A DNA stretch of 64,000 nucleotides, taken from NCBI RefSeq assembly GCF_013141715.1, contig NZ_WHOA01000116.1, forward strand, positions 1 to 64,000, given 5' to 3'. Numbering within the stretch: position 1 is the stretch's first letter; the number at the start of each line of letters is the position of its first letter. This document shows, in pieces, positions 1 through 9,031 of this stretch. Source of the stretch: Paenibacillus phytorum (lineage in GTDB: Bacteria > Bacillota > Bacilli > Paenibacillales > NBRC-103111). Position numbers and translations under genes: made by a program. The notes beneath the pieces were generated by a model that saw only the letters and a list, made by a program, of their open reading frames with translations, made no database searches and was not told the DNA's origin.

Positions 1-152
1 CCATTGCAATTTGAACAGTTGTACTACGAGAGTGTAGCTTAGCTAAGTGGTGTCCACTTTCTTGACAGAAGAGCAAAATCATCATTACAGCGCGGAGTTC
101 GGACTCATTTGCTATCTTATTTGGAGAGAAATCATATGCGTACTCACACGGC
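1..152. other. Left edge, no recognisable gene
   Basis: No open frame here resembles a protein I know, and I see no structured RNA. It lies downstream of the first gene's terminator, so it may be the flank of a gene outside the window. Confidence 0.4.
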
Positions 153-182
153 AAAAAAGCCGCCCGCATAGCGAGCAGCTTC
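153..182 (-). terminator. Rho-independent terminator of the Gly-rich protein gene
   Basis: On the minus strand an 11-bp stem (AAGCTGCTCGC with GCGGGCGGCTT, including two G-U pairs) closes a three-base loop and runs into a T tract. It lies directly after the stop of the minus-strand gene. Confidence 0.75.
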
Positions 183-195
183 CTCCAATTCATTT

Positions 196-1305
196 TTAGC
201 TCGTTGCAGTTGGTGTTGTTGTATTCGCAGACGGTGTGCCTGCTGGACGCTTACGATCAGTGCCTTTTTGCTCAACATGCTTCTTAATGGAATCCGTCAT
301 TCCGTCTTTGATTTTGCTAACGAGATCATCTTCACTGATGCCTTTAGCTGTAGCAACATCCAAGATCGATTTACCCGCTTCCAGTTCTGTTCTCAGCTCA
401 TCTTGCGTGATGCCCAGAATTTGTGTCAACACTTCAGGGTTCCCGAATAGCCCACCACCTGGGCCGCCATGACCGCCGCCTCTTCCATCCCGACCGCCCT
501 CAGGACGCGTGCTTTGCACTTGTTTCGTCAATCGGTCAGACAAGCCCGACAACATTTGGTCTGCTTGCGCTTGCGTTAGTTTACCAGCTGTAACTTCAGC
601 GTTGATAGAAGTGGTTTCTGCTGCAACTAGCTTAGCTACATAGTCTGCTTCCGTTAAACCTTTTTCAACTGCAAAAGCCGATAATGTTTTGCCAGCTTTC
701 AACGCATCCTGCACAACACTTTGCTCCACGCTAAGAATTGTTGCTGTTTGCTCTACCAGATTGCCACCGTGACCTTTGCCCATGCCACCGTGACCTTTGC
801 CCATGCCACCGCGACCGCCTTCTCCGCCAGGGAATCCGCCTTTGAACCCGTTCGCTTCAATACGCTTCGTCAATTGATCAGTTAGACCTTTAAGAATCGT
901 GTCTGCTTGCGCTTGTGTTATTTTGCCCGCTGTTACATCAGCTGTAATCGAAGCGGTCTCTGCTGCGACTAGCTTTTGCAAAAAGTCTGCTTTCGCAAGT
1001 CCTTTTTCCTCTGCAAATGCAGCCAATGTTTTGTCCGCTTTCAAAGCGTCTTGTACGACGCTTTCCTCAACGCCCAGGATTGTCGCTGTTTCTTTAACCA
1101 CATTTACACCCTTGAAGCCACCGCGATCTCCGAAATCTCCACGACCTTTGCCTCCTGGTCCTGCATTTTGAGTTGATGTGCTCGTTGACGTGCCTGTTAC
1201 CGTATCTGCAAATGCTTGATTATGTAAGGCTCCAACAAAACCAACTCCGAGTACAAAAGAAGCTACCAATGAACCTGTAAGAATTTTTCTGCCGATGTTT
1301 TTCAT
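196..1305 (-). CDS. Secreted Gly-rich protein with three helical repeats
   Basis: A 369-residue exported protein of unknown function. A signal peptide covers about residues 1-33 (charged start, hydrophobic core, cleavage after AFA or ADT). Three related helical blocks follow (about 68-150, 180-262 and 285-345), each built on patterns such as TATILGVEESVVQDALKAGKTL and GKLTQAQADQML, separated by Gly/His/Arg-rich linkers (GGMGKGHGG twice). The LTQAQAD pattern recalls DUF2680- or Spy-like envelope proteins, but I cannot assign a family. The start has the RBS AAGGTGG at good spacing. It stands alone between a terminator and an upstream 11-bp repeat promoter shared in type with the neighbouring two-component system and glycosyltransferase operon, suggesting an envelope-stress role. 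The gene is certain, the function is not. Confidence 0.85.
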   Translation of the reverse strand: MKNIGRKILTGSLVASFVLGVGFVGALHNQAFADTVTGTSTSTSTQNAGPGGKGRGDFGDRGGFKGVNVVKETATILGVEESVVQDALKADKTLAAFAEEKGLAKADFLQKLVAAETASITADVTAGKITQAQADTILKGLTDQLTKRIEANGFKGGFPGGEGGRGGMGKGHGGMGKGHGGNLVEQTATILSVEQSVVQDALKAGKTLSAFAVEKGLTEADYVAKLVAAETTSINAEVTAGKLTQAQADQMLSGLSDRLTKQVQSTRPEGGRDGRGGGHGGPGGGLFGNPEVLTQILGITQDELRTELEAGKSILDVATAKGISEDDLVSKIKDGMTDSIKKHVEQKGTDRKRPAGTPSANTTTPTATS

Positions 1306-1357
1306 AATTTGTTTCCACCTTTTTCTTTATATTTTTTGTTTCTTCCTTACAAAACCA

Positions 1358-1432
1358 AGTATAGACGCCTAACCTGAATCTCATCTGAGTGTAAACTGAA
1401 GATTGGTTGAGAGATTTCTGAGGATTGGCTGA
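1358..1432 (-). promoter_or_regulatory. Six 11-bp TCAG repeats plus -10 box
   Basis: Read on the plus strand, CTGA occurs at 1374, 1385, 1396, 1418 and 1429 and TTGA at 1407, each exactly 11 bp apart. In the direction of transcription this is TCAG, TCAG, TCAA, TCAG, TCAG, TCAG, then 10 bp, then TATACT (1358-1363). OmpR/PhoB-family regulators bind such 11-bp direct repeats. The same order and spacing recur before the operon starting at 8974. The likely regulator is the response regulator at 3641-4324 (inference). Confidence 0.75.
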
Positions 1433-1512
1433 AGAGGAAAACACCTATAAGGCGGCTCGCAGATGTAGTTTGGCTTGGTATCATCGAGCAGCTAACTTCG
1501 CTTACCCCGAAA

Positions 1513-2050
1513 CCAAATAAGAGTCTCTGGAGACTCTTATCCCCCACCATTAGCCACCTTTTAGCGAAATAGAAGCTTCTGGAGGCTCTTATTTGCGCGG
1601 AATAATCCACACACGCTGTGTTCGGCACCAAATAAGAGTCTCTGGAGACTCTTATTTCCCACCATTAGCCACCTTTTAGCAAAATAGAAGCTTCTGGAGG
1701 CTCTTATTTGCGCGGAATAATCCACACACTCCGTGTTCGGCACCAAATAAGAGTCTCTGGAGACTCTTATTTCCCACCATTATCCACCTTTTGGCGAAAT
1801 AGAAGCTTCTGGGGGCTCTTATTTGCGCGGAATAATCCACACTCGCCGTGTTCAGCACCAAATAAGAGTCTCTGGAGACTCCTATTTCCCACCATTAGCC
1901 ACTTTTTGGCGAAATAGAAGCTTCTGAAGGCTCTTATTTGCGCGGAATAATCCACACACGCCGTGTTCAGCTCCAAATAAGAGTCACTGGAGACTCCTAT
2001 TTCCCACCATTAGCCTCTTTCTGTAGAAATAGAAGCTTCTGAAGACCATA
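1513..2050. repeat. 115-bp tandem repeat array, about 4.7 copies
   Basis: Units begin at 1513, 1628, 1743, 1858 and 1973, exactly 115 bp apart; the last is diverged and incomplete. Each unit holds a near-perfect palindrome (13-bp arms AAATAAGAGTCTC and its complement around TG), then an imperfect second one around AGAAGCTTCTGGAGGCTC. Short open frames cross the array in several frames, but they are periodic translations of the repeat, not genes. It resembles an expanded intergenic palindrome (REP/BIME-like). Confidence 0.9.
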
Positions 2051-2092
2051 ATTCTTAACTGCGTGAGCATTACTCCAGCTAAAAACATCCTA

Positions 2093-2132
2093 TAAAAAAA
2101 GCCCCACCCCGACATCAAGTCGAGATAAGGCC
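2093..2132 (-). terminator. Terminator of the two-component operon
   Basis: On the minus strand GGCCTTATCTCGAC pairs with GTCGGGGTGGGGCT (14 bp with several G-U pairs) and is followed by seven T residues, just after the histidine kinase stop. Confidence 0.8.
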
Positions 2133-2141
2133 CCTCTCATT

Positions 2142-3644
2142 CTATGGAAGCAGCAGCACTTTAAATGTACTGCCTTCACCTACAGTGCTATGAACCTCAA
2201 TCGTTCCCCCATGCAGCTCCACAATGGAACGGGTAATGGATAATCCCAAACCTGCACCACCGCTCCTTCTCGCCCTTGAGGAATCGATACGGTAGAACCG
2301 ATCAAACAAATGTGGGAGATGTTCAGGTGCAATACCTGGCCCATTGTCATGAACAGCTATTTCCACACCTGCGTCTGTCTTTGCTAACGAAAGCCCTAGT
2401 TCACCGGTCAACGGATGCGTATGCTGAACTGCGTTGTGAAACAAGTTGAGTATGACCTGCTTAATTTTATCTGGATCATACAGACAACGGATCTGGGACT
2501 CCAGTGTAAAAGTAACTTTTCTGTCTCCTGCCAGTAGACGAAGCTGGGGCTCCATCTCATGCAGCATCTCATCGAGCAGCCCTTCCGATTTCTGAAAAGA
2601 TGGCGTGCGATCTAACCGAGCAAGCAGCAGGAGGTCTTCAACTAGCTTATTAATACGCACGGATTCGCCGTGCATGCTCTTCAGCGCCTTCAGCAGTTGC
2701 TCCGGTTGTTGATACGCTCCGCGAAGCAGCACTTCCAGAAAGCCATGAATGGAGGTCAGCGGTGTACGAAGCTCGTGCGAGGCATCCGCAGCGAAGCGGC
2801 GCATTTGCTCTTTTGCCTCTTTTTCCGCCTCAAAAGAAAACTCCAATCGCTCTAGCATACTATTGAAAGAAGTCGATAACCGGTCAATCTCCACCTGCCC
2901 CTGATGCGCAGGGAACCGCTCACCCAGATTACCTGAATCGATTTGTTTCACCGTATCCACCATATTAGAAAGTGGCACCAACGTCCGCCTTAACACGGGC
3001 AGAAATCCAAGCAGCCCTACAACCAATGCTGTCATGGACAATAGTAGAAAGGTGAACAACTGACGGAGCAGCAAATCTTTGATCGGTGCTGTGCTCGTAC
3101 TCGCCTGAATAAGTCCTTGTACGCCTTGGGATCTCTCACGAATTTGATGAAAGACAATCAACTGTTCATTGCCATCCTTATCCTTCACGATTCGGTAGAT
3201 CAGCTTCTCTTTCGATTTCAATACTTCCTGATATTCTTCCTTCGTTAGCTGCAGAGGGGATGTTACATTTTCTGAAGACAACTGCTTGTAAGTCCCTTCA
3301 CTATCGATCAAAGCAATGGATAAATCAGGAACGAAAATTCGGGGAAACTCTCCTCCCGTATTGTCCGAACGGTTACCACCGTTAATGTCTCGTCTGGACA
3401 TAAAAGGATTCTGGCCGCGATCCGGAGATTCCCCTGCTCGCTGCCACGTATTGGGAGGTAACGTCGCAAGCTGGTTGCGAATCGTTTCCGCCTTGTTCTT
3501 ATACAGAAATTGCTGCATGAAAATATATTGGAATACACCAATCAGCAGCAACAACACAGACATCACCAATAAAGACCGCGAGAGTAACTGGAATTTCAGC
3601 GAACCGGTAACAAAATGCTCGGCAAACCGGCCCCGCCTTTTCAT
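2142..3644 (-). CDS. Sensor histidine kinase of the 11-bp-repeat regulon
   Basis: A 500-residue membrane histidine kinase. One TM segment lies at about 20-45, an extracytoplasmic sensor region at 46-190, and a second TM at about 192-218. HAMP follows, then HisKA with the phospho-accepting His290 in DASHELRTP, then HATPase_c with N box (NLFHNAVQHTH), DNGPGIAP and GGAGLGLSI boxes. All catalytic motifs are intact. It overlaps the upstream response regulator gene by 4 bp (ATGA), so the pair is translationally coupled. The signal is unknown. Since the apparent targets are an envelope glycosylation operon and a secreted protein, a cell-surface cue is likely. It is not close enough to WalK, PhoR or LiaS to borrow those names. 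Confidence 0.93.
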   Translation of the reverse strand: MKRRGRFAEHFVTGSLKFQLLSRSLLVMSVLLLLIGVFQYIFMQQFLYKNKAETIRNQLATLPPNTWQRAGESPDRGQNPFMSRRDINGGNRSDNTGGEFPRIFVPDLSIALIDSEGTYKQLSSENVTSPLQLTKEEYQEVLKSKEKLIYRIVKDKDGNEQLIVFHQIRERSQGVQGLIQASTSTAPIKDLLLRQLFTFLLLSMTALVVGLLGFLPVLRRTLVPLSNMVDTVKQIDSGNLGERFPAHQGQVEIDRLSTSFNSMLERLEFSFEAEKEAKEQMRRFAADASHELRTPLTSIHGFLEVLLRGAYQQPEQLLKALKSMHGESVRINKLVEDLLLLARLDRTPSFQKSEGLLDEMLHEMEPQLRLLAGDRKVTFTLESQIRCLYDPDKIKQVILNLFHNAVQHTHPLTGELGLSLAKTDAGVEIAVHDNGPGIAPEHLPHLFDRFYRIDSSRARRSGGAGLGLSITRSIVELHGGTIEVHSTVGEGSTFKVLLLP

Positions 3645-4324
3645 GTTAAATCCATCCGATACCCGGCGCCGCGAATCGTGCGGATCAGCTTATGTTCTTT
3701 ATCGCCTAGCTTATCGCGTAAGGAGCGAATGTACACCTCGACGATGTTCTCTTCGCCACCGAAGTCATAGCCCCATACTTTATCAAGAATCATCGATTTG
3801 CTTAACACAAGTCCGTGGTTAATCGACATAAATTTGAGCAGTTCGTATTCCGTTGGGGATAGCTCCAAAACCTTATCATTCAAGCTAATCTCTTTACGTC
3901 GATCATCCATGCGAAGCGGTCCAATGATCACTTCACCGAACAAGTTCGGGAAATGATTGCGAATTCGCGCATAGATACGGGCAAGCAACTCCTCAAAGCT
4001 GAACGGCTTAATCATATAATCATCGGCCCCAAGCGTAAGTCCCTTGACCCTGTCATCGACTTCATCCTTAGCCGTCAGCATGATAACTGCGACATTTTCT
4101 GTCTTCTTAATCATTCGACAAACTTCGAATCCGTCCATCCCCGGCATCATCACATCCAGAATAGCGATATGCGGCTGAAACTTATTGCATGCTGTGATCG
4201 CACTAATCCCGTCCTGTGCCGTCATCACTTCAAACCCTTCATTCGTCAAACCTAACTCCAGAAATTCTAGAATATGAGGCTCATCATCGACAAGCAGAAT
4301 TTTGATACCTTTTAATTGGCGCAT
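3641..4324 (-). CDS. OmpR-family response regulator
   Basis: A 227-residue regulator. The receiver domain has the acidic pair DD (13-14), phospho-acceptor Asp57 in ILDVMMPG, and Lys in KPFSFEELLARI. The winged-helix DNA-binding domain has ELSPTEYELLKFM and the ending IRTIRGAGYRMDLT. I chose the start at 4324 because GGGGGGAT lies about 8 bp upstream; the in-frame ATG at 4348 has no RBS. It is followed with a 4-bp overlap by its kinase. Three exact 11-bp TCAG repeats lie just upstream, so autoregulation is likely. It is the best candidate for the protein that binds the same repeats before the genes starting at 1305, 8974 and 9248. Confidence 0.93.
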   Translation of the reverse strand: MRQLKGIKILLVDDEPHILEFLELGLTNEGFEVMTAQDGISAITACNKFQPHIAILDVMMPGMDGFEVCRMIKKTENVAVIMLTAKDEVDDRVKGLTLGADDYMIKPFSFEELLARIYARIRNHFPNLFGEVIIGPLRMDDRRKEISLNDKVLELSPTEYELLKFMSINHGLVLSKSMILDKVWGYDFGGEENIVEVYIRSLRDKLGDKEHKLIRTIRGAGYRMDLT

Positions 4325-4368
4325 AGTTTTAATCCCCCCGAAGTTCATTGTACACGTTTTCTACAGTC

Positions 4369-4422
4369 AGTATCCCATATCCTCCCTAAAAGCAATCTGA
4401 GCGGTTGCTGAAAGGTTGCTGA
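4369..4422 (-). promoter_or_regulatory. Autoregulatory 11-bp TCAG repeats
   Basis: Plus-strand CTGA occurs at 4397, 4408 and 4419, with a decayed CTAA at 4386, all at 11-bp steps. A GATACT hexamer (4369-4374) lies 11 bp beyond the last half-repeat in the direction of the response regulator gene. The layout matches the other three arrays but is shorter and weaker, as is common for autoregulation. Confidence 0.65.
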
Positions 4423-4443
4423 ATGTTCGACTTCCAAACGAAT

Positions 4444-4473
4444 AAGCCGGACCCTGAGCGGACCCGACTTTTT
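4444..4473. terminator. Terminator after galU
   Basis: An 11-bp stem (AAGCCGGACCC with GGACCCGACTT, allowing G-U pairs on the minus strand) with loop TGAGC. The T run is on the plus side (TTTTT); on the minus strand the tail is only TTATTC. It separates galU from the regulator promoter and may act weakly for the minus-strand operon. Confidence 0.55.
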
Positions 4474-4488
4474 ATCCACGCCTATTCG

Positions 4489-5391
4489 TTACACAACTCG
4501 CTTGCGCAGCTTCTCCTTCCCCAATTCTTTTTGCAAAAGAATATCCAGATACGCCAGCAGTTGCGGGCGAAGCTCCTCTCTTTGAAGCCCCAGCTCCACA
4601 ATCGCCTTCATATAACCGAATTTATCCCCAATATCGTAGCGATCTCCCTTGAGTTCAAGCGCCATCAGCCCTTCCTGCAGACACATCTTGCGCAGAGCGT
4701 CCGTCAGCTGATACTCGTTCCCCGCTCCTCGTTCAATTGTTTGCAGCACTTCGAATATAGATGGTTTCAAAATATACCTGCCCATAATCGCCATGTTCGA
4801 TGGCGCTTTAGTCGGTGAAGGCTTTTCCACCAAGTCGCTAACATGGTACGTACGATTATGTTGGGCGTCTGCCGCGATAATTCCGTATTTGCTCACGTCA
4901 GCTTGCGGAACTTGCTGCACACCGACAACCTGCTTGTTCGTTGCTTCAAAAACCTGCATCATCTCCAGCAAAGCGGAAGTCTCGGAATGCATAATGTCAT
5001 CCCCAAGCAGTACAGCGAAAGGTTCGTCCCCGATAAAAGGCTCGGCACAAAGAATGGCATGACCCAGCCCAAGCGGCTCCTTTTGGCGAATATAATGGAT
5101 ATTAGCCATGTTCGAAATGCTTTGAATTTCGCTCAGCAGCTCCAACTTCTCTTTCTCAAAAAGCGTCTGCTCCAGTTCGACCGACTTATCAAAATGGTCT
5201 TCAATGGACTTTTTATTGCGACCTGTAACGATCAAGATGCTTTCAATTCCGGCCTGTACAGCCTCTTCGACAATATATTGGATGGCCGGCTTATCAACAA
5301 TGGGCAGCATTTCTTTTGGCTGTGCTTTCGTTGCTGGTAATATTCTTGTACCAAGACCTGCTGCTGGTATGACGGCTTTTTTAATTTTCAT
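4489..5391 (-). CDS. galU: UTP-glucose-1-phosphate uridylyltransferase
   Basis: A 300-residue cytoplasmic enzyme that makes UDP-glucose from UTP and glucose-1-phosphate. The N-terminal nucleotide-binding signature AAGLGTRILPATKAQPKEM, then VDKPAIQYIVEEA, the DDIM metal-site region near 109 and the VEKP motif are all present. Length matches GalU/GtaB. RBS AAAGGAGTGG precedes the ATG; the gene starts 1 bp after the gtrA-like stop, and it ends the glycosylation operon. In context it supplies the activated sugar for the lipid-linked glucosyl donor made by the upstream GT2 protein. Confidence 0.95.
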   Translation of the reverse strand: MKIKKAVIPAAGLGTRILPATKAQPKEMLPIVDKPAIQYIVEEAVQAGIESILIVTGRNKKSIEDHFDKSVELEQTLFEKEKLELLSEIQSISNMANIHYIRQKEPLGLGHAILCAEPFIGDEPFAVLLGDDIMHSETSALLEMMQVFEATNKQVVGVQQVPQADVSKYGIIAADAQHNRTYHVSDLVEKPSPTKAPSNMAIMGRYILKPSIFEVLQTIERGAGNEYQLTDALRKMCLQEGLMALELKGDRYDIGDKFGYMKAIVELGLQREELRPQLLAYLDILLQKELGKEKLRKRVV

Positions 5392-5392
5392 C

Positions 5393-5797
5393 TTATACCA
5401 CTCCTTTTTCCATTGTTATTGAAGGTGTGAATACCCACTTGCGGCTTCCTATATAGTTGAAAACAACACCTGATCCTGTCGCAGCGAGCTTACTAATCCA
5501 AAGAGGCCAACCCAGATGCTCAGCAAAACTGATTAGCAACCCCGAAGTCATCAGCATCAAAACGGCGCTCAGGCTTATGAACTTAAGAAATTGGTGCTTG
5601 TTATCACCGCTCGCCTGAAAGGTCCACGACCGATTCATGAAATAGCTGTTCAGCACCCCGCTTGTAAACGAAATTCCCTGTGCCAGCAGATGCGGCCAAC
5701 CCCAGAGGGTGAGGAGCGTAAACACAGCGAAATCAATGCTTGTATTCACCGCTCCAACCAGCCCGTACTTCATCCATTGCATCACGAGTCTGTTCAT
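5393..5797 (-). CDS. GtrA-family membrane protein
   Basis: About 134 residues with four predicted TM segments, beginning WMKYGLVGAVNTSIDFAVFTLL, typical of GtrA proteins thought to flip undecaprenyl-phosphate-linked sugars across the membrane. I start it at 5797, where ATG overlaps the stop of the preceding gene (ATGA); the longer frame from 5842 runs inside the glycosyltransferase. It sits between the GT2 and galU, which fits a flippase for the lipid-linked sugar used by the GT39 enzyme. Biochemical activity of GtrA proteins is itself mostly inferred. Confidence 0.9.
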   Translation of the reverse strand: MNRLVMQWMKYGLVGAVNTSIDFAVFTLLTLWGWPHLLAQGISFTSGVLNSYFMNRSWTFQASGDNKHQFLKFISLSAVLMLMTSGLLISFAEHLGWPLWISKLAATGSGVVFNYIGSRKWVFTPSITMEKGVV

Positions 5798-6762
5798 ACG
5801 ATTCTCTTGATTCTTCGTTCTTTTTTCTTCATGCCGTGACAATCGCGAACGATATATAAAGGGCGGCCTTTGGATTCATCGTAAATGCGTCCAATGTATT
5901 CACCGACTAGGCCAAGAATGATCAGGATAAAGCCGCTGAAGAAGAGCTGCATAATGGCAATTCCGTTCCAGCCAGCCACAGTGCTTACTGTGAATAGTTT
6001 GAGATAAATGATGACCATTAAGTAAGCTAGACCTGAAACAGAAAGCGCACCTCCGAGATAGGTAGCCAACTTTAATGGTTTGATCGAAAAAGAAGTAATA
6101 CCGTCCATGGACAGCTTGAGCATTTTCTTTAATGGGTACTTGGTTTCCCCAGCAGCGCGCTCATCTCGCACATATTCGACGGCTGTTTGGCGAAAACCGA
6201 CCCAGGAAACAAGGCCGCGGACGAAGCGGTTTTTCTCCGTTAACCGGCTCATTTCGTCGCAAACCTTGCGGTCCATGAGGCGGAAATCGCCTGTATCCAC
6301 AGGGATGACAATATCCGTAGACGCCTGCAAGATGCGGTAGAACAAATGCGCCGTCTGCTTCTTGAAGAAGGTCTCACCCTTGCGCTCTGTACGCTTGGCG
6401 TAGACTACGTCATAGCCTTCTTTCCACTTCGCAATCATCTCCGGAATGAGCTCGGGCGGATCTTGGAGATCGGCGTCAATGACGACAACCGCATCTCCAC
6501 TTGCATAATCCATACCCGCTGTAATCGCGATTTGATGACCGAAGTTCCGGGAGAAATTAATGAGTTTAACGCGTTCGTCTTTTGCACTGAAGCCTTGGAT
6601 GATCGCGGCTGAATTGTCGCGACTTCCATCGTTGACGAACACCAGCTCATATGAAGCGTCGGTTCGGTTCATCACTTGCTTCAAGTGCTGGTATGTTTCT
6701 TGAATAACAGCTTCTTCATTGAACACAGGAATGACAACAGAATATCGTACATACTCAGTCAT
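5794..6762 (-). CDS. GT2 polyprenyl-phosphate glycosyltransferase, YkcC-like
   Basis: A 322-residue enzyme of the DPM1/bactoprenol glucosyltransferase type, expected to transfer a sugar from a nucleotide donor (here probably UDP-glucose from GalU) to undecaprenyl phosphate. It shows YSVVIPVFNEE, the DADLQDPPELIPEM metal-binding DxD region, and two C-terminal TM helices (around 235-260 and 270-300). The start at 6762 is set by GAAGGAGGAAACACT before ATGACTGAG; the longer frame to 6834 runs into the upstream gene and lacks an RBS. It lies 28 bp after the GT39 gene, an order like ykcB-ykcC of Bacillus subtilis. Confidence 0.93.
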   Translation of the reverse strand: MTEYVRYSVVIPVFNEEAVIQETYQHLKQVMNRTDASYELVFVNDGSRDNSAAIIQGFSAKDERVKLINFSRNFGHQIAITAGMDYASGDAVVVIDADLQDPPELIPEMIAKWKEGYDVVYAKRTERKGETFFKKQTAHLFYRILQASTDIVIPVDTGDFRLMDRKVCDEMSRLTEKNRFVRGLVSWVGFRQTAVEYVRDERAAGETKYPLKKMLKLSMDGITSFSIKPLKLATYLGGALSVSGLAYLMVIIYLKLFTVSTVAGWNGIAIMQLFFSGFILIILGLVGEYIGRIYDESKGRPLYIVRDCHGMKKKERRIKRIV

Positions 6763-6790
6763 AGTGTTTCCTCCTTCATTTTTGCTTGAA

Positions 6791-8974
6791 TTATAGGGAA
6801 TCAACATTGATTTCGTAGAGCGTTCCGGAGCCATTCATACCACCACCCATAGGTCTGTCTTGTCCGTACCGACCATCTTGACCATCTCGGCTGTCACTCA
6901 TGCCACCATCTGTTTGCTGAGTTTGGGCTTGCCCATCTTGCGTTGAGACTTGATCTTGCTCACCTTGCTGTGTTTGAGCAGTCTCCGACTGGTACTCACT
7001 CTTCGGAACCTCGGTACTGTGCTCTTTGATCCAAGTCGTTAATTCCGAGCTGGTACCGCCGCCGCCACCAAAACCGCCAGAAGAAATCAGGAAGTATTTA
7101 ATTTCTTTGTTTTGAACCATTTCTTTCAGCTTATCTACCGTGAGAATCGGGTCAGAGCCTGAGAATCCGCCCATCGCCATCACCGCTTTGCCGGTTTTTA
7201 TAATATAAGAAGAAGCTTCTGTCGCTCTAGAGACAGCGAACAAATATGTCTCCCCTGTGTTGTTATTGGTCACGTAATCTAACAATTTCGTATTTACTTC
7301 GCTCGATCCCCCCATGCGGGAACCGCCCATTCCTGAGCTTTGCTTCAAACTCGGTCCAGCTTCAGGAAGCATGCTGTTTCCACCATAAAGGAGCGGTGTC
7401 GCAGTCCAATACAGCGGCGCTGCAAGCAAGGTCAACAATCCGAGAATAGCTGCCGTATGAGCAAGCTTCTCTTTCTTAGAAGCAAGCACAAGGATCAGCG
7501 CTGCAGCCGCTCCGGCAGCGCCTACACCAATTGCCCATCCAGCGCCAATTTGGCCATTATATGGCGTGATAATGTACAGTTCGAAGGCTGTCGTCACCGC
7601 GATTGCTGCGGGTAACAGCCACATTTTCCAACCGGATCTCTCCCGGTAAAGGTTCCAAAGCTCGGTCCAACCAGCTCCCACCAAAGCCGAGATTGGCGCG
7701 GCCAACATAATCAAATAGTACTGATGGAAAAAGCCTGCAACACTGAAGAACGCCGCTGCTGGGAGCAGCCATGCTAACCAGAATAAAGTTTCAAACTGTT
7801 TGGCAGTCATCGGTTTTTTTCTGCGAATCCCTACTAATAGCGCGAGAACGCCAAAAGCTGCGAAAGGAATGAGCCAACTAATTTGACCGGAAAGTGCCGA
7901 TTGGAACAATCGCAGAGGCCCTGCCGTTCCGGTATTGAATGCACCACCGCCACCGGCTTTACCACTTGGAGCCCCGCCCTGTCCACCGCCATCTGGGAAG
8001 CCTCCGGGACCGCCTTGACCGTCCTGAATCACACCGGAACCATCCGTTCTGCTGCCATCTTGAGTTACATTATCGTCACTTGCAGCATTCGTTCCGTCTT
8101 GTGTGCCGCCGTCTCCTTGCTGCATTTGACCGCCGTCCCGTCTCGCGCCATCTCCGCCCCCACCTGGTCCTTGATTACCCGTCAAACGGGATACACCGTT
8201 ATAGCCAAAGGCAAGCTCCAGCACAGAGTTCGTCTGACTGCTTCCCATATAAGGACGTTTGTCCGCCGGGATCGAATCTACGATGACTGCCCATGATAAC
8301 GATAAGGCGATAAGTGCTGCTGAAGCGCCTGTAAGCACCTTTAGCTTGCTTTTCCAATTCACTTTACTTGCAAATAAGTAGAACAAATAGAAAGCAGGAA
8401 TGACCATGTAGGCTTGAAGCATTTTCATATTAAAAGCCACACCAATCATGCCAAAAGCCGCTACAACCCAACCCCACTTATTGCCGCGAATACCGCGAAA
8501 CAGCATCCATGTGGCTAGTACAAGCGTGAAAACCAGCATACTGTCCACATTATTCGTACGGCTAACCGCCGCGGCGATCGGGGTACAAACAAAGGCGAGA
8601 CTGGCCAATCGGGCTGACATTTTGCCAAACGTAGGTTTAATAAGGATGTACATCAACAGCACTGATCCAACACCCGCCAACGCTTGAGGCAAAATCACAC
8701 TCCAACCATGCACCCCGAATACATACGCGCTTATCGTCTGAATCCAAAATGTCATCGGCGGCTTATCCACCGTCACATATCCGGCCGGATCGAAGGAAGC
8801 AAAGAAAAAGTTATGAAAGCTTTGCAGCATACTTGTTACAGCCGCGGTGTAATACCCATTCACTGTGTGGTCCTGCCAAATGTTAAACATGTTCAGAAAA
8901 CCCGCTAATAATGCTATTGCTACGAGGATATAATCGACTTTTTTGCTTTTTGGTGTATTCATCTTCTCTAGCAC
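6791..8974 (-). CDS. GT39/ArnT-like membrane glycosyltransferase, YkcB-like
   Basis: A 727-residue polytopic protein of the PMT/ArnT superfamily, expected to move a sugar from a polyprenyl-phosphate donor to an acceptor on the outer face of the membrane. The first extracytoplasmic loop has the family acidic pattern (HTVNGYYTAAVTSML, DPAGYVTVDKPPM), followed by about 8-9 TM helices. Two low-complexity stretches are striking: a Gly/Asp/Gln-rich insert near residues 275-350 and a C-terminal Gln/Gly/Asp-rich tail after 660. These echo the Gly-rich linkers of the secreted protein at 196-1305. First gene of the GT39-GT2-GtrA-GalU operon, preceded by six 11-bp repeats. The acceptor is unknown (teichoic acid or a surface protein are options). 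Confidence 0.9.
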   Translation of the reverse strand: MLEKMNTPKSKKVDYILVAIALLAGFLNMFNIWQDHTVNGYYTAAVTSMLQSFHNFFFASFDPAGYVTVDKPPMTFWIQTISAYVFGVHGWSVILPQALAGVGSVLLMYILIKPTFGKMSARLASLAFVCTPIAAAVSRTNNVDSMLVFTLVLATWMLFRGIRGNKWGWVVAAFGMIGVAFNMKMLQAYMVIPAFYLFYLFASKVNWKSKLKVLTGASAALIALSLSWAVIVDSIPADKRPYMGSSQTNSVLELAFGYNGVSRLTGNQGPGGGGDGARRDGGQMQQGDGGTQDGTNAASDDNVTQDGSRTDGSGVIQDGQGGPGGFPDGGGQGGAPSGKAGGGGAFNTGTAGPLRLFQSALSGQISWLIPFAAFGVLALLVGIRRKKPMTAKQFETLFWLAWLLPAAAFFSVAGFFHQYYLIMLAAPISALVGAGWTELWNLYRERSGWKMWLLPAAIAVTTAFELYIITPYNGQIGAGWAIGVGAAGAAAALILVLASKKEKLAHTAAILGLLTLLAAPLYWTATPLLYGGNSMLPEAGPSLKQSSGMGGSRMGGSSEVNTKLLDYVTNNNTGETYLFAVSRATEASSYIIKTGKAVMAMGGFSGSDPILTVDKLKEMVQNKEIKYFLISSGGFGGGGGTSSELTTWIKEHSTEVPKSEYQSETAQTQQGEQDQVSTQDGQAQTQQTDGGMSDSRDGQDGRYGQDRPMGGGMNGSGTLYEINVDSL

Positions 8975-9031
8975 TCCCCTTTATCATTTCGGCGATGGGA
9001 TCGTCATCCGTGTCCCTCGTTTACAGGTACA

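Noticed and set aside
1347..1976. Several open frames of 60-95 residues on both strands with repeated LLF and CGLFRAN strings
   Set aside because: They are translations of the 115-bp tandem repeat, which has no stop in some frames. No RBS, periodic composition.
1513..2050. Possible CRISPR array
   Set aside because: Units are 115 bp and contiguous, with no alternation of short repeats and unique spacers and no cas genes in the window.
3316..3822. 168-residue plus-strand open frame opposite the kinase and regulator genes
   Set aside because: Antisense shadow; no RBS or promoter, no recognisable motif.
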